A stretch of 33,990 nucleotides of DNA from Calditrichota bacterium (GTDB lineage: Bacteria; Calditrichota; Calditrichia; RBG-13-44-9). The DNA is taken from positions 1 through 33,990 of the forward strand of contig JAFGSO010000019.1 of the NCBI GenBank assembly GCA_016934605.1. Reading direction: 5' to 3'. The position numbers and the translations under genes were made by a program. Position 1 is the stretch's first letter. Each line of letters opens with the position of its first letter. This document shows, piece after piece, positions 1-7,548 of the stretch. Under the pieces are notes generated by a model. The model worked only from the letters and a program-made list of their open reading frames with translations, made no database searches and was not told where the DNA came from.

Positions 1-1
1 A

Positions 2-223
2 GTCGCAGAATATATCACCAAAACTCATGCCATCTGTGTTATCTGCGGAAATCCGGCCAATTATACCCAGCGGAAAACGCCGAGTAAGGAAAGAGTTGTA
101 GTGGGAGCCGCTGATATTTATGAAGCACGCTGCCGCAACTGTTTTGAACCGCCGGAAGACTCAAAGCAGGAAATCAAATTTTCTGCAAAAAATCGCTCTT
201 CTGCGAAGGAGACATCCAGATGA
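2..223 (+). CDS. tdk: Thymidine kinase, C-terminal part (5' end cut by window)
   Basis: Only the last 73 codons are in the window; the frame is open from the left edge to TGA at 221-223. Thymidine kinase phosphorylates thymidine to dTMP in the cytoplasm (pyrimidine salvage). The visible part carries the zinc-binding lasso region of the type II (bacterial/human TK1-like) family: a CVICGNPA cysteine pair, a TQRK segment, then VVVGAADIYEARCRNCF with the second cysteine pair. This follows the family pattern CxxCG..A..(T/R)QR..........(V/I)GA.E.YE.RCR.C. The stop overlaps the next ATG as ATGA, so it is translationally coupled to the nucleoside transporter that would supply its substrate. The P-loop and catalytic Glu lie outside the window. 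Confidence 0.85.
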   Translation, partial: VAEYITKTHAICVICGNPANYTQRKTPSKERVVVGAADIYEARCRNCFEPPEDSKQEIKFSAKNRSSAKETSR

Positions 224-1533
224 TCCCCGATATTCTTTTCGGATTAGCCGGACTTGCCTGGTTACTGGCCATCGCCTTCGCATTTTCCAGCCATAAGAGA
301 AAAATCGATTGGCGGCTGGTCGGGACCGGAGTGGCTCTTCAGATTGTTTTTGCACTATTCGTTCTCAAAGTGCCGGGAGGGGAGGATGTCTTTAATGCCC
401 TCAGTAAATTCTTCGTCACAATCATTAATTTCACTTTTGAGGGGGCTGAGTTTGTATTCGGGATCTTGTCTTCTCAGACAATGATGGAAAAAATGATGCC
501 CCCGGATATGCAGAACATGGGATTCGGTTTCATCTTCGCTTTTCAGGTATTGCCAACCATTATATTCTTTTCTTCACTGATGTCAGTTCTTTATCATCTT
601 GGAATTATGCAGAAAGTAGTGCAGGGGATGGCCTGGGTGATGGCGAAGACCATGCGGGTCAGCGGATCTGAATCCCTCTCGGTAGCTGCCAATGTATTTA
701 TCGGTCAGACTGAAGCACCGCTGGTGGTAAGACCGTATGTCGCATCCATGACGCAATCGGAACTGCTTACACTGATGGTCGGAGGGATGGCCACTATTGC
801 CGGAGGTGTTCTGGCGGCTTATGTAAACATCCTCGGAGGCACCGATCCTCAAATGCAGGTCTATTATGCCAAGCATCTCCTTTCCGCCAGCATTATGGCA
901 GCGCCGGCAACCATGGTGATTGCGAAATTGTTGAAACCGGAAGTGGAGCATTCGGAAACAAAAGGTGTTGTGGAACTGAAAGTTGAAAAGAACACCGCGA
1001 ATGTCATCGATGCAGCGGCCACAGGAGCCGGAGACGGACTGAAACTGGCCCTGAATGTTGCTGCCATGTTATTAGCCTTTATTGCCCTCATTGCCATGGC
1101 AAATTATATTCTGGAAGCATTCGGGAATATCACAGGTCTTAATACGGTTATTGGACAACCGTTGAATCTGAATCTGATTCTGGGATATCTTCTGGCACCG
1201 ATTTCCTGGATTATCGGAGTTCCCTGGCAGGATGCGATCCATGTTGGTACACTGATCGGACAAAAAGTGGTTATTAATGAATTTATCGCCTACCTGGAAC
1301 TGGGGAATATGATTCAGGATGGGATGCTGTCTGAAAAAGCCAGAATCATCTCCACTTATGCATTGTGCGGCTTCGCAAATTTTTCTTCGATCGCCATTCA
1401 GATTGGTGGAATTGGGGGAATTGCTCCCAACCGGAGGAAGGATCTGGCAAGATTTGGACTTAGAGCAGTTCTGGGTGGCTCTCTGGCTACCTTCATGACG
1501 GCTACTATTGCGGGCGTATTAACTTCTTTGTAA
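220..1533 (+). CDS. nupC: Concentrative nucleoside transporter (NupC/CNT family)
   Basis: Inner-membrane symporter that takes up nucleosides using a cation gradient. The 437-residue protein is almost entirely hydrophobic with multiple membrane segments, and its length is usual for bacterial CNT proteins (about 400-430). Family signatures are present: GQTEAPLVVRPY (about residues 162-173), VVINEFIAYLEL, and the C-terminal ALCGFANFSSIAIQIGG segment. The ATG overlaps the thymidine kinase stop (ATGA), which supports both the start and coupling. With thymidine kinase upstream and purine nucleoside phosphorylase further down the same strand, uptake and salvage of nucleosides are grouped. Substrate preference (purine or pyrimidine, Na+ or H+) cannot be read reliably from the sequence. 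Confidence 0.93.
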   Translation: MIPDILFGLAGLAWLLAIAFAFSSHKRKIDWRLVGTGVALQIVFALFVLKVPGGEDVFNALSKFFVTIINFTFEGAEFVFGILSSQTMMEKMMPPDMQNMGFGFIFAFQVLPTIIFFSSLMSVLYHLGIMQKVVQGMAWVMAKTMRVSGSESLSVAANVFIGQTEAPLVVRPYVASMTQSELLTLMVGGMATIAGGVLAAYVNILGGTDPQMQVYYAKHLLSASIMAAPATMVIAKLLKPEVEHSETKGVVELKVEKNTANVIDAAATGAGDGLKLALNVAAMLLAFIALIAMANYILEAFGNITGLNTVIGQPLNLNLILGYLLAPISWIIGVPWQDAIHVGTLIGQKVVINEFIAYLELGNMIQDGMLSEKARIISTYALCGFANFSSIAIQIGGIGGIAPNRRKDLARFGLRAVLGGSLATFMTATIAGVLTSL

Positions 1534-1595
1534 TTTATGGAAATAATTTAAATCCAGGCATTAATTATGAATACAGCAAGAAAGGATGAAATATC

Positions 1596-3326
1596 ATGAA
1601 GGGTTGGGTGAAAATTGTTTTATTGATTGTCATTATTTTTATCTGTGTGGGATCATTCTATTATTTGATGTTTTCAAGTCTGTTTGAAGGTCCGGCACCG
1701 ATTTCACGGGACAGTTACTTGCAGCTGGACATTTACGGTGAACTTCCGGAACGGGAAAGTCCGGAACCTCTGTCTCAGATTTTTGCTGCACAGGTACCGG
1801 TGATGGGTGAACTTCTTCAATCAATCCGGAAGGCAAAAATTGATGATAACATCAAAGGACTGATCATCCGGCCTATGGGATTAAGCACCGGATGGGCAAA
1901 AATTGAAGAGCTGAAACAGACGATCGAGGATTTCAAAACATCGGGTAAAAAAGTATATGTCTATCTGGAAGTCGCTTCAAACAGAGAATACTACCTTGCT
2001 CTTTCCGGAGATACCATCTTTGGCTCACCGGAAGGACTTCTGTTCATTAACGGTCTTTTAGGCGGTGGATATTTCCTGAAGGGTACTCTGGATAAATTGG
2101 GTATTGAAGCCGAATTTATTGAAGCAGGAAAATACAAGAACTATCCGGAAATGTTTACCCGCTCCGGTATGAGTCCCGCTGCAAAGGAGATGCTGTCCAC
2201 TATTCTGGATGATATCTTCAGAAGATATTTGCAAGAGATTGAAAAAAGCCGGGGAGTTTCCGCCCGCCGTGCCAAAGAGCTGATAGATAAAGGTATTTAC
2301 AGCCTGAAAGATGCCTATAAAAGCGGAATTATTGATACATTGATGTATTACAATGAATTCACTGAATTTTTGAAAGAAAAGGAACGGAGTCGACCCGGAA
2401 TTGTTTCCTACAGTCGATATAAAGAAATTCCCTTCAGTAAACTGGGGGTGAAGGCGAAGGAATATGTCGCCCTGATCTATGCGGTAGGTTCAATTGTATC
2501 CGGTTTTGGAGGCGATTTTTTTGAAGACGGGCTGATTGTCTCCGAAAATATGGCAAAAAATATCAAGAAAGCAACAGAGGATAAATCGGTTAAAGCAATC
2601 GTATTACGTGTGAACAGTCCCGGTGGTTCAGGTATTGCATCAGACATTATCTGGAAACAGGTGAAGGAGGCACGCACTCAAAAGCCGGTCATAATATCCA
2701 TCTCAGATGTTGCCGCTTCCGGCGGATATTACATATCAATGGCAGCTGATACCATTTACAGCCAGCCCAGCGCTCTGGTAGGGAGCATTGGTGTCTTTTC
2801 CGGCAAATTCTCCGTCAAGGGTCTGTATGAAAAACTGGGTATTAACAAGGAAGAAATTCCCCGCGGAAAGAATGCTGATATTTTCTCCGATATTTCCCTG
2901 TTTAATGACAGTCAGGAAGAACTGATTCGCGAGATAGTAATGCAATCTTATCAGGATTTTATTTCCAAAGCTGCTGAAGGACGTAAGGTGCCGGCGGCTG
3001 AGATCCGGGAGATTGCCGGCGGAAGAGTGTGGACTGGTGAACAGGCGGTTCAGAATGGTCTGATTGATAAGCTGGGTGGTCTGGAAGATGCCATCCGAAG
3101 TGCCAAAATTATGGCCGGGATTTCGCCTGATACACCTGTAAAACTGAAAGTTTATCCCAAACAGCGGTCAATACTGGAAAAACTTATGTCCGGAGGATTA
3201 CAGGCTCGCACCGACTGGCTGAAGAACATGTTGCCCGCGCATATCATCAGATATGCCAGGGGTTTTCTCTTTTACCGGGATTATGAACCTTTACTCCTGA
3301 TACCATTTGTCCCGGAAATCAAATAA
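1596..3326 (+). CDS. sppA: Signal peptide peptidase SppA, double-domain (67K) type
   Basis: Membrane-anchored serine protease that cleaves released signal peptides in the membrane/periplasm. 576 residues, the long tandem-domain form. One N-terminal membrane helix spans about residues 5-27. The Ser/Lys dyad is recognisable: Lys181 in GKYKNYPEMFTRSGMSP (matching the E. coli Lys209 region) and Ser375 in DVAASGGYYISMAAD (matching the Ser409 region). LRVNSPGGSG (about 338-347) is the conserved loop of the C-terminal half. A Shine-Dalgarno-like AAAGGA precedes the ATG. It follows nupC by 62 bp and precedes pgsA by 18 bp, so it may be co-transcribed, although its job is unrelated to salvage. Confidence 0.93.
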   Translation: MKGWVKIVLLIVIIFICVGSFYYLMFSSLFEGPAPISRDSYLQLDIYGELPERESPEPLSQIFAAQVPVMGELLQSIRKAKIDDNIKGLIIRPMGLSTGWAKIEELKQTIEDFKTSGKKVYVYLEVASNREYYLALSGDTIFGSPEGLLFINGLLGGGYFLKGTLDKLGIEAEFIEAGKYKNYPEMFTRSGMSPAAKEMLSTILDDIFRRYLQEIEKSRGVSARRAKELIDKGIYSLKDAYKSGIIDTLMYYNEFTEFLKEKERSRPGIVSYSRYKEIPFSKLGVKAKEYVALIYAVGSIVSGFGGDFFEDGLIVSENMAKNIKKATEDKSVKAIVLRVNSPGGSGIASDIIWKQVKEARTQKPVIISISDVAASGGYYISMAADTIYSQPSALVGSIGVFSGKFSVKGLYEKLGINKEEIPRGKNADIFSDISLFNDSQEELIREIVMQSYQDFISKAAEGRKVPAAEIREIAGGRVWTGEQAVQNGLIDKLGGLEDAIRSAKIMAGISPDTPVKLKVYPKQRSILEKLMSGGLQARTDWLKNMLPAHIIRYARGFLFYRDYEPLLLIPFVPEIK

Positions 3327-3344
3327 CCAGGTAAATTATCTGCT

Positions 3345-3914
3345 ATGGATATCTCCCGGTACATCGTAAAAGATAAAATCTGGACTCTGTCCAATATCTT
3401 CAGCTTTGCCAGACTGTTTATGGCGGTATTCCTTTTCTATTTCATCTACACCAGGCATACTTATGTCGCCACATTTCTGGCGATTCTTGCTGTTATTTCA
3501 GACTATGCAGATGGTTATGCTGCCAGACGAAGGAATGAAGTCACTGAACTGGGCAAAATTCTGGATCCGGTGGCAGATAAGGTCTCGGTGGGTCTCAGTG
3601 CTGTTGCCTTGCATCTTTCTTACGGACTTCCATTATGGATGGTTATTGTGATTGTCGGGCGGGACATATTGATCCTGATCGGTTCCCTGTTCCTGATGGA
3701 TAAAGTGAAAGCTGTTGCAGCTTCCCAGATGCCCGGAAAGATTGCCGTTACTGTGATAGCCATGCTTCTGCTGTCATATCTTTTTGAGTTTCATAACATT
3801 AAAAATATTCTGATTATTTTAACTATCCTGGCAATCATTTATTCATTTACGAGTTATCTGATCCGGTTTCTCAGAATTATGGGCCGGAAAACCGACAAAA
3901 AGGAGGCTCTCTGA
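3345..3914 (+). CDS. pgsA: CDP-alcohol phosphatidyltransferase, likely PgsA (CDP-DG--glycerol-3-P phosphatidyltransferase)
   Basis: Integral membrane enzyme of phospholipid synthesis; family members transfer a phosphatidyl group from CDP-diacylglycerol to an alcohol. The complete active-site motif DxxDGxxAR(x8)GxxxDxxxD is present (D53, D56, G57, A60, R61, G70, D74, D78), followed by several hydrophobic helices. 189 residues is typical of PgsA. Glycerol-3-phosphate is the most likely acceptor from size and general resemblance, but related enzymes use inositol or other alcohols, so the exact substrate is inferred. Just before its stop lies AAGGAGG (3900-3906), which looks like the ribosome binding site of the next gene, punA. 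Confidence 0.85.
   Translation: MDISRYIVKDKIWTLSNIFSFARLFMAVFLFYFIYTRHTYVATFLAILAVISDYADGYAARRRNEVTELGKILDPVADKVSVGLSAVALHLSYGLPLWMVIVIVGRDILILIGSLFLMDKVKAVAASQMPGKIAVTVIAMLLLSYLFEFHNIKNILIILTILAIIYSFTSYLIRFLRIMGRKTDKKEAL
3900..3906 (+). promoter_or_regulatory. Strong Shine-Dalgarno site for punA, inside the end of pgsA
   Basis: AAGGAGG lies 7 nt before the ATC at 3914 and 4 nt before the CTG at 3911. It is a near-perfect anti-16S match. The only standard start codon in the punA frame is GTG at 3989, about 80 nt further on, so this site argues for a non-standard start close to the pgsA stop. Confidence 0.6.
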
Positions 3915-4750
3915 TCAGGGAGAAGCTTATTTCCAGTAAAATTAAAACCAGTGCACATTTTATTTCCTCCCGTCTGAAAACGAAGCCAGTGATTGCTGTT
4001 ATTCTGGGTTCAGGTCTGGGAGACTTTGCCGAATCCCTGGAAAATAAAGTGGTGATTGCGGCAGAGGAAATTCCTCATTATCCGGTTTCAACCGTCAAGG
4101 GACATGAGGGGAAGCTGATTTTCGGGGATGCAGGCGATGTATCGGTGATGGCAGTGAAGGGACGAACTCATCTCTATGAAGGACATGACGTAACGAATGT
4201 TGCCTTTGTGGTCCGCATTATGGCACACCTGGGAATTCGACTGCTGATCGTCACCAACGCAGCTGGTGGTGTTAATCCACGTTTTACTCCGGGCGATCTG
4301 ATGATCATTTCAGACCATATTAATTTCATGTTTCGTAATCCGCTGCGTGGACCTGTTATCGACAGCGAAAGCCGCTGGACGGATATGCATAACGCATATG
4401 ATATGCAGCTTCAGGAAAAAATTGAAAAAATAGGCATGGATCTGAAAATTCCACTGAAAAGAGGAGTTCTATTCGTGTCTACTGGTCCTGCCTATGAATC
4501 ACCGGCCGAGGTGAAAATGGCCCGAAAACTGGGGGCGGATGCACTCAGTATGTCAACCGTTCCCGAGGTTTTGGTTGCCCGGGCCAATGGCATCCGGGTG
4601 GCGGGAATTTCCTGCATCACCAATATGGCTACCGGCATCAGTACCGAACCTCTTTCCCATGATGAGGTAACTGAGGTTGCCCGCCTGGTTAAACCTAAAT
4701 TTGCCAGACTGTTGGGTGAGATTTTGAGAAAAATCGGAAAAGAATATTAA
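3914..4750 (+). CDS. punA: Purine nucleoside phosphorylase (trimeric class), with a non-canonical start
   Basis: Phosphorolyses inosine/guanosine to base plus ribose-1-phosphate in the cytoplasm. Family motifs: AVILGSGLG phosphate loop, KGRTHLYEGH, TNAAGGVNP, STGPAYESPAEVKM, and TNMATGI near the C-terminus. The only standard start in frame is GTG 3989, which would begin right at VIAVILGSGLG and remove the N-terminal helix that trimeric PNPs have before this loop. The frame is open upstream and encodes a fitting helix (KIKTSAHFISSRLKTKP). AAGGAGG at 3900-3906 sits 7 nt before ATC 3914, whose A is the last base of the pgsA TGA. TGATG is a common stop-start overlap, so this looks like an ATG changed to ATC, or a sequence error. 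From 3914 the product is 278 residues, normal for the family. CTG 3911 is the alternative start. Confidence 0.88.
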   Translation: MREKLISSKIKTSAHFISSRLKTKPVIAVILGSGLGDFAESLENKVVIAAEEIPHYPVSTVKGHEGKLIFGDAGDVSVMAVKGRTHLYEGHDVTNVAFVVRIMAHLGIRLLIVTNAAGGVNPRFTPGDLMIISDHINFMFRNPLRGPVIDSESRWTDMHNAYDMQLQEKIEKIGMDLKIPLKRGVLFVSTGPAYESPAEVKMARKLGADALSMSTVPEVLVARANGIRVAGISCITNMATGISTEPLSHDEVTEVARLVKPKFARLLGEILRKIGKEY

Positions 4751-4773
4751 TTTTTCTGATTTTAAATGATTGG

Positions 4774-5250
4774 CTAATCCAGTATGGCTGCCAGTATTAT
4801 GCCCAGGATTAGCCAGAGCGGTATGGAAAACAGAAGAGCCCATACCAGTCCCTGCACAGTTTTCAGCCGATCCTTCAGCGATCTTTTTTCGAAAGCCCGT
4901 TCAATACGTAACTTTACATCTTCCATGTGAAAAGGCTTGGTTATATAATCGTACGCGCCCTTTTTAATAGCATCTACGGCTGTTTCTATTGAAGGATAGC
5001 CGGTAATCATCAGAAAAATAACATCCTTGTCGATATCTCTGATTCGTTTCAGGAGTTCCAGACCATCGATATTGGGCATAAGCAGGTCGGAGATAATGAG
5101 ATCAAAGTCTCCTTTGGTGAATTTATTCAGAGCATCCTGACCATCCTCGGCAGTAGTCACTTCATAATTCATGCTTTCAAGGTAATTTGATAATACTTCC
5201 CGAATATTCTCCTCATCATCAATAACCATTACACGACCAAGCTTTTTCAT
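4774..5250 (-). CDS. Receiver domain with a C-terminal membrane helix (tail-anchored response regulator)
   Basis: 158 residues. Residues 5-120 are a complete CheY-like receiver: acidic pocket D11/D12, phosphoacceptor D55 in LIISDLLMP, T83 in MITGYP and K105 in YITKPF. There is no DNA-binding, enzymatic or other known output domain. After a short charged helix (about 118-131) the protein ends in a strongly hydrophobic segment, about residues 134-156, long enough to cross the membrane once. Single-domain receivers are common; a tail anchor on one is unusual. It is transcribed alone, divergently from lapA, and ends 23 bp from the convergent punA stop. A fair promoter lies upstream (TTGACA and TAATTTTTTG). 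The partner kinase is unknown; the histidine kinase at 8266 is the nearest candidate. Confidence 0.85.
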   Translation of the reverse strand: MKKLGRVMVIDDEENIREVLSNYLESMNYEVTTAEDGQDALNKFTKGDFDLIISDLLMPNIDGLELLKRIRDIDKDVIFLMITGYPSIETAVDAIKKGAYDYITKPFHMEDVKLRIERAFEKRSLKDRLKTVQGLVWALLFSIPLWLILGIILAAILD

Positions 5251-5273
5251 TTTTCTCCCGCTGATATTAGTTT

Positions 5274-5306
5274 CAAAAAATTACAATCTGCTTAACTTAG
5301 TGTCAA
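5274..5306 (-). promoter_or_regulatory. Likely promoter of the tail-anchored receiver gene
   Basis: On the minus strand TTGACA (5306-5301) is followed after 17 nt by TAATTTTTTG (5283-5274). This fits both a sigma70-like -35 box and the Bacteroidota-type TTG-N20-TAnnTTT(G) pattern. The expected start of transcription would leave a short leader before the ATG at 5250. Confidence 0.45.
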
Positions 5307-5402
5307 GTAAAAAACAATACCCGTGAAAATCATCGACAATCCAGCCGGTTTGCTTTAGAGCTTCTGAAAGTATTATGGAAATTCTACAGAACTAATTACG
5401 AA

Positions 5403-5417
5403 AAATCAATTTGATTT
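5403..5417. promoter_or_regulatory. Perfect 7-1-7 inverted repeat overlapping the lapA promoter (possible operator)
   Basis: AAATCAA-T-TTGATTT is a perfect inverted repeat around one central base. It overlaps the TTTG (-33) element at 5410-5413. Position and symmetry suit a dimeric regulator, but the bases are mostly A/T and no factor can be named. Confidence 0.3.
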
Positions 5418-5440
5418 ACTGGTTTATTTGCCTATTTTTG
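5410..5440 (+). promoter_or_regulatory. Bacteroidota-type promoter of the lapA-lapB operon
   Basis: TTTG (5410-5413), 19 nt, then TATTTTTG (5433-5440) matches the published Bacteroidota housekeeping promoter form TTTG-N19-TAnnTTTG in every fixed base. It lies about 25 nt before the lapA start, inside the divergent intergenic region 5251-5464. Confidence 0.55.
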
Positions 5441-5464
5441 TAACAAAAAAACTGAGGGAATTTT

Positions 5465-5812
5465 ATGAAGATCATTGAAAATCTTATAAAAATTTTGATC
5501 GTGCTGCTTCTTCTGTTTGTCCTGATCCAGAATTCCAGCCAGAAAATAGACCTTCAGCTTTTTACGCTTTATTATCCCAACATAAATCTGGCAATAATTC
5601 TGTTGATAACACTGGGAATTGGTGCGGTTCTGGGAGCGTTGATGCTCAGTTTAAATCTGATACAATCACGCTCAGAAATTCGTAATCTGCAGAAGAAGAA
5701 TAAACAACTGACGAAAGAGCTGGAAAATTTGCGGAATATCTCCATTGAAGAAATTCCGGACGGCGAAATTCAGTCACCGGAAGAGAACATTAAGAGTAAA
5801 GAGGAGAATTAA
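5465..5812 (+). CDS. lapA: LapA-domain envelope protein
   Basis: 115 residues: hydrophobic segments at about 7-22 and 42-63 separated by a short loop, then a charged coiled-coil-like region (about 66-92) and an acidic tail. This is the layout of LapA (YciS, DUF1049), an inner-membrane protein that in E. coli acts with LapB in control of lipopolysaccharide assembly. The loop segment IQNSSQKIDLQLF resembles the family's typical (V/I)xNxxxVxLxxF. A GAGGG precedes the ATG. LapB follows after 3 bp, the same pairing as in Proteobacteria, which strongly supports the identification. Whether the host makes classical LPS cannot be read here. Confidence 0.8.
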   Translation: MKIIENLIKILIVLLLLFVLIQNSSQKIDLQLFTLYYPNINLAIILLITLGIGAVLGALMLSLNLIQSRSEIRNLQKKNKQLTKELENLRNISIEEIPDGEIQSPEENIKSKEEN

Positions 5813-5815
5813 TAC

Positions 5816-6970
5816 ATGCAGAATTCCACCATGCTGACTGAATTGCTGATCGCGTTGCTGGTGATCGCTGCATTGCTGATAATCTATTATTTTACCCGGG
5901 AGTACAGAAAGCCCAGGGGAGGCAGGAACAATTATCTGGAGGCACTGGAATATCTGGTTGACGGAAATGAGAAATGGGCTATCCAGAAATTCAAGGAAGC
6001 CATAAGGGAAAACAGCGAAAATATCGACGCCTATCTCAGACTGGGTGATCTCCTGCGGAAAAAGGGACTTACCAGTAATGCTTTGAAAATACATAAGGAT
6101 CTGATGCTCCGATCAAATCTTTCCGGAGATACACAAACAAAAATCAAATACAGTCTCATGCTGGATTATGAGATGATGGGTAATACCGCACAGGCGATAG
6201 AAACCGCCTATTCCATCCTGGAGAATGATAAATCTTTCCATGCCGAAACAGCAACCCGGCTACTCAATTATCTCGAAAAAGAGGAAAAATGGCAGGAAGC
6301 CTATGATACCATAAAAAAATATTTTAAGAATCCCTCAACTCAATTAAAGAAAAAAGCTGCTCTCTACCTGGTATTTGATGGGCTGAAACTGCAGGAGAAA
6401 GAGCAGGGCAGAGATGCCAGGATCAAATACAAAGAAGCACTGAAAACTGATTCCAATTGCGCGGCTGCTTATTATTACCTTGGCTCCTCATATTATGCCG
6501 AGGGTCGCCTGGAAGATGCCGTTCAGGAGTGGAAAACTTTATGTGCGGCAATCCCCCCAAAAGCCCAGGTTGCATTTGATGATCTGGAAAGAACCTGGTT
6601 CGACCTGGGGAAATTTACCGAAGCAGAAAAGCTGTATAAGTCTATAGTGGACAAAAATCCCCAGAATATACATGCCTATATTTCATTGGCAGAAATCTAT
6701 GAAAAGAAGGAGGATTTCGATACTGCCCTGGATATTCTGGACCGAATGTCTGAAGAATTTAAGGGGGAACCGCAAATAGTGGGATATAAAATACAGCTTC
6801 TTCTGAATAAGAATCAGAATAAACAAGCCGGTAGCCATGCTCTGGAATTTTTCCAGAAAAATTTCACTCTCACCGATATCAAATTTGAATGCCAGGAATG
6901 CCAGTATATCAGTAATAAGCCTCTATGGATATGTCCACAATGCAAAAGTATCGATTCTTTTATATCATAA
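5816..6970 (+). CDS. lapB: LapB-like TPR protein with C-terminal rubredoxin-type zinc ribbon
   Basis: 384 residues: an N-terminal membrane anchor (about 6-26), a run of tetratricopeptide-like helical repeats over about residues 40-345, and a C-terminal metal site C359-x2-C362-x10-C373-P-x-C376. This is the domain order of E. coli LapB (YciM), a cytoplasm-facing inner-membrane scaffold that governs FtsH degradation of LpxC and links LPS synthesis to transport. Length matches the family (about 389). GAGGAG precedes the ATG, 3 bp after lapA. The target protease relationship is known only from E. coli and is inferred here. The 3' end, coding for the zinc ribbon, overlaps the start of the next gene. 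Confidence 0.85.
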   Translation: MQNSTMLTELLIALLVIAALLIIYYFTREYRKPRGGRNNYLEALEYLVDGNEKWAIQKFKEAIRENSENIDAYLRLGDLLRKKGLTSNALKIHKDLMLRSNLSGDTQTKIKYSLMLDYEMMGNTAQAIETAYSILENDKSFHAETATRLLNYLEKEEKWQEAYDTIKKYFKNPSTQLKKKAALYLVFDGLKLQEKEQGRDARIKYKEALKTDSNCAAAYYYLGSSYYAEGRLEDAVQEWKTLCAAIPPKAQVAFDDLERTWFDLGKFTEAEKLYKSIVDKNPQNIHAYISLAEIYEKKEDFDTALDILDRMSEEFKGEPQIVGYKIQLLLNKNQNKQAGSHALEFFQKNFTLTDIKFECQECQYISNKPLWICPQCKSIDSFIS

Positions 6971-7548
6971 TTTTATTTTCTGTTCTGTTTTGTTCGACAG
7001 GGTTTTCACAGGAATCTCATGTGTCTGTGCTGTATATACAGAACAAGATTTCTGAAATCGAAACTGCATTGAATGCAGGAAAAATTACCGATGAAGACTG
7101 GAACAAATTTGCACAGGCGCTTTTTGTGGAAGATCTGGATGCTGCGTTGAATCTGTACATAGAGCTGTACAATAAAACGAATAATATTCAGATCAAAAAA
7201 CTGGTAACAGACAGGATTTCTCAATACTACTATGCTAAAGGATTATATGATTCTGCCGAAAGATTATTGAAGGATGAATCATTCCGGCAGCGGATTTTTA
7301 CTGCGAACGTGGATAAAATCTATTTTGGTGTCCAATTAGGTGCTTTTTCTTCAGAGAAAAATGCCGATAATGCCAGAAAGAGATTTTCCCAAAATGCAGA
7401 AAATTTGTCAATTGTGCGCAAAACCAGTGGAGGGAAAGAACTCTTTGTAGTAATAGCCGGACAGTTTACCAGCCGGGATGAAGCAGAAAAGTACAGGAAC
7501 TTTCTGAAAAACAAATACGATTACAATGGCCTTGTTATTCAATTTTAA
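6940..7548 (+). CDS. Exported SPOR-domain protein
   Basis: 202 residues from ATG 6940; ATGs at 6925 and 6931 are alternatives. I prefer 6940 because it gives a standard signal peptide: a short K/R-containing n-region, hydrophobic core, and probable cleavage after GFS (about residue 23). The cysteine in VLFCST is not in a good lipobox. The middle (about 35-115) is helical and unrecognised. Residues about 128-200 are a SPOR domain (FGVQLGAFSSEKNA ... LFVVIAGQFTSRDEAEKY), which in characterised proteins binds septal peptidoglycan lacking stem peptides. The gene starts inside the lapB zinc-ribbon codons in another frame and lacks a clear Shine-Dalgarno, so translation is probably coupled to lapB. 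A role in division or envelope maintenance is inferred. Confidence 0.8.
   Translation: MQKYRFFYIIILFSVLFCSTGFSQESHVSVLYIQNKISEIETALNAGKITDEDWNKFAQALFVEDLDAALNLYIELYNKTNNIQIKKLVTDRISQYYYAKGLYDSAERLLKDESFRQRIFTANVDKIYFGVQLGAFSSEKNADNARKRFSQNAENLSIVRKTSGGKELFVVIAGQFTSRDEAEKYRNFLKNKYDYNGLVIQF

Noticed and set aside
583..951. 122-codon minus-strand frame
   Set aside because: Antisense to conserved nupC membrane segments and rich in His/Arg, as expected from reading such codons backwards.
4553..4843. 96-codon minus-strand frame spanning the punA end
   Set aside because: Overlaps the conserved C-terminus of punA and the end of the receiver gene; no motif.
6925..7010. Lipoprotein signal on the SPOR protein
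   Set aside because: The residue before the cysteine is Phe (VLFC), which does not fit a lipobox.
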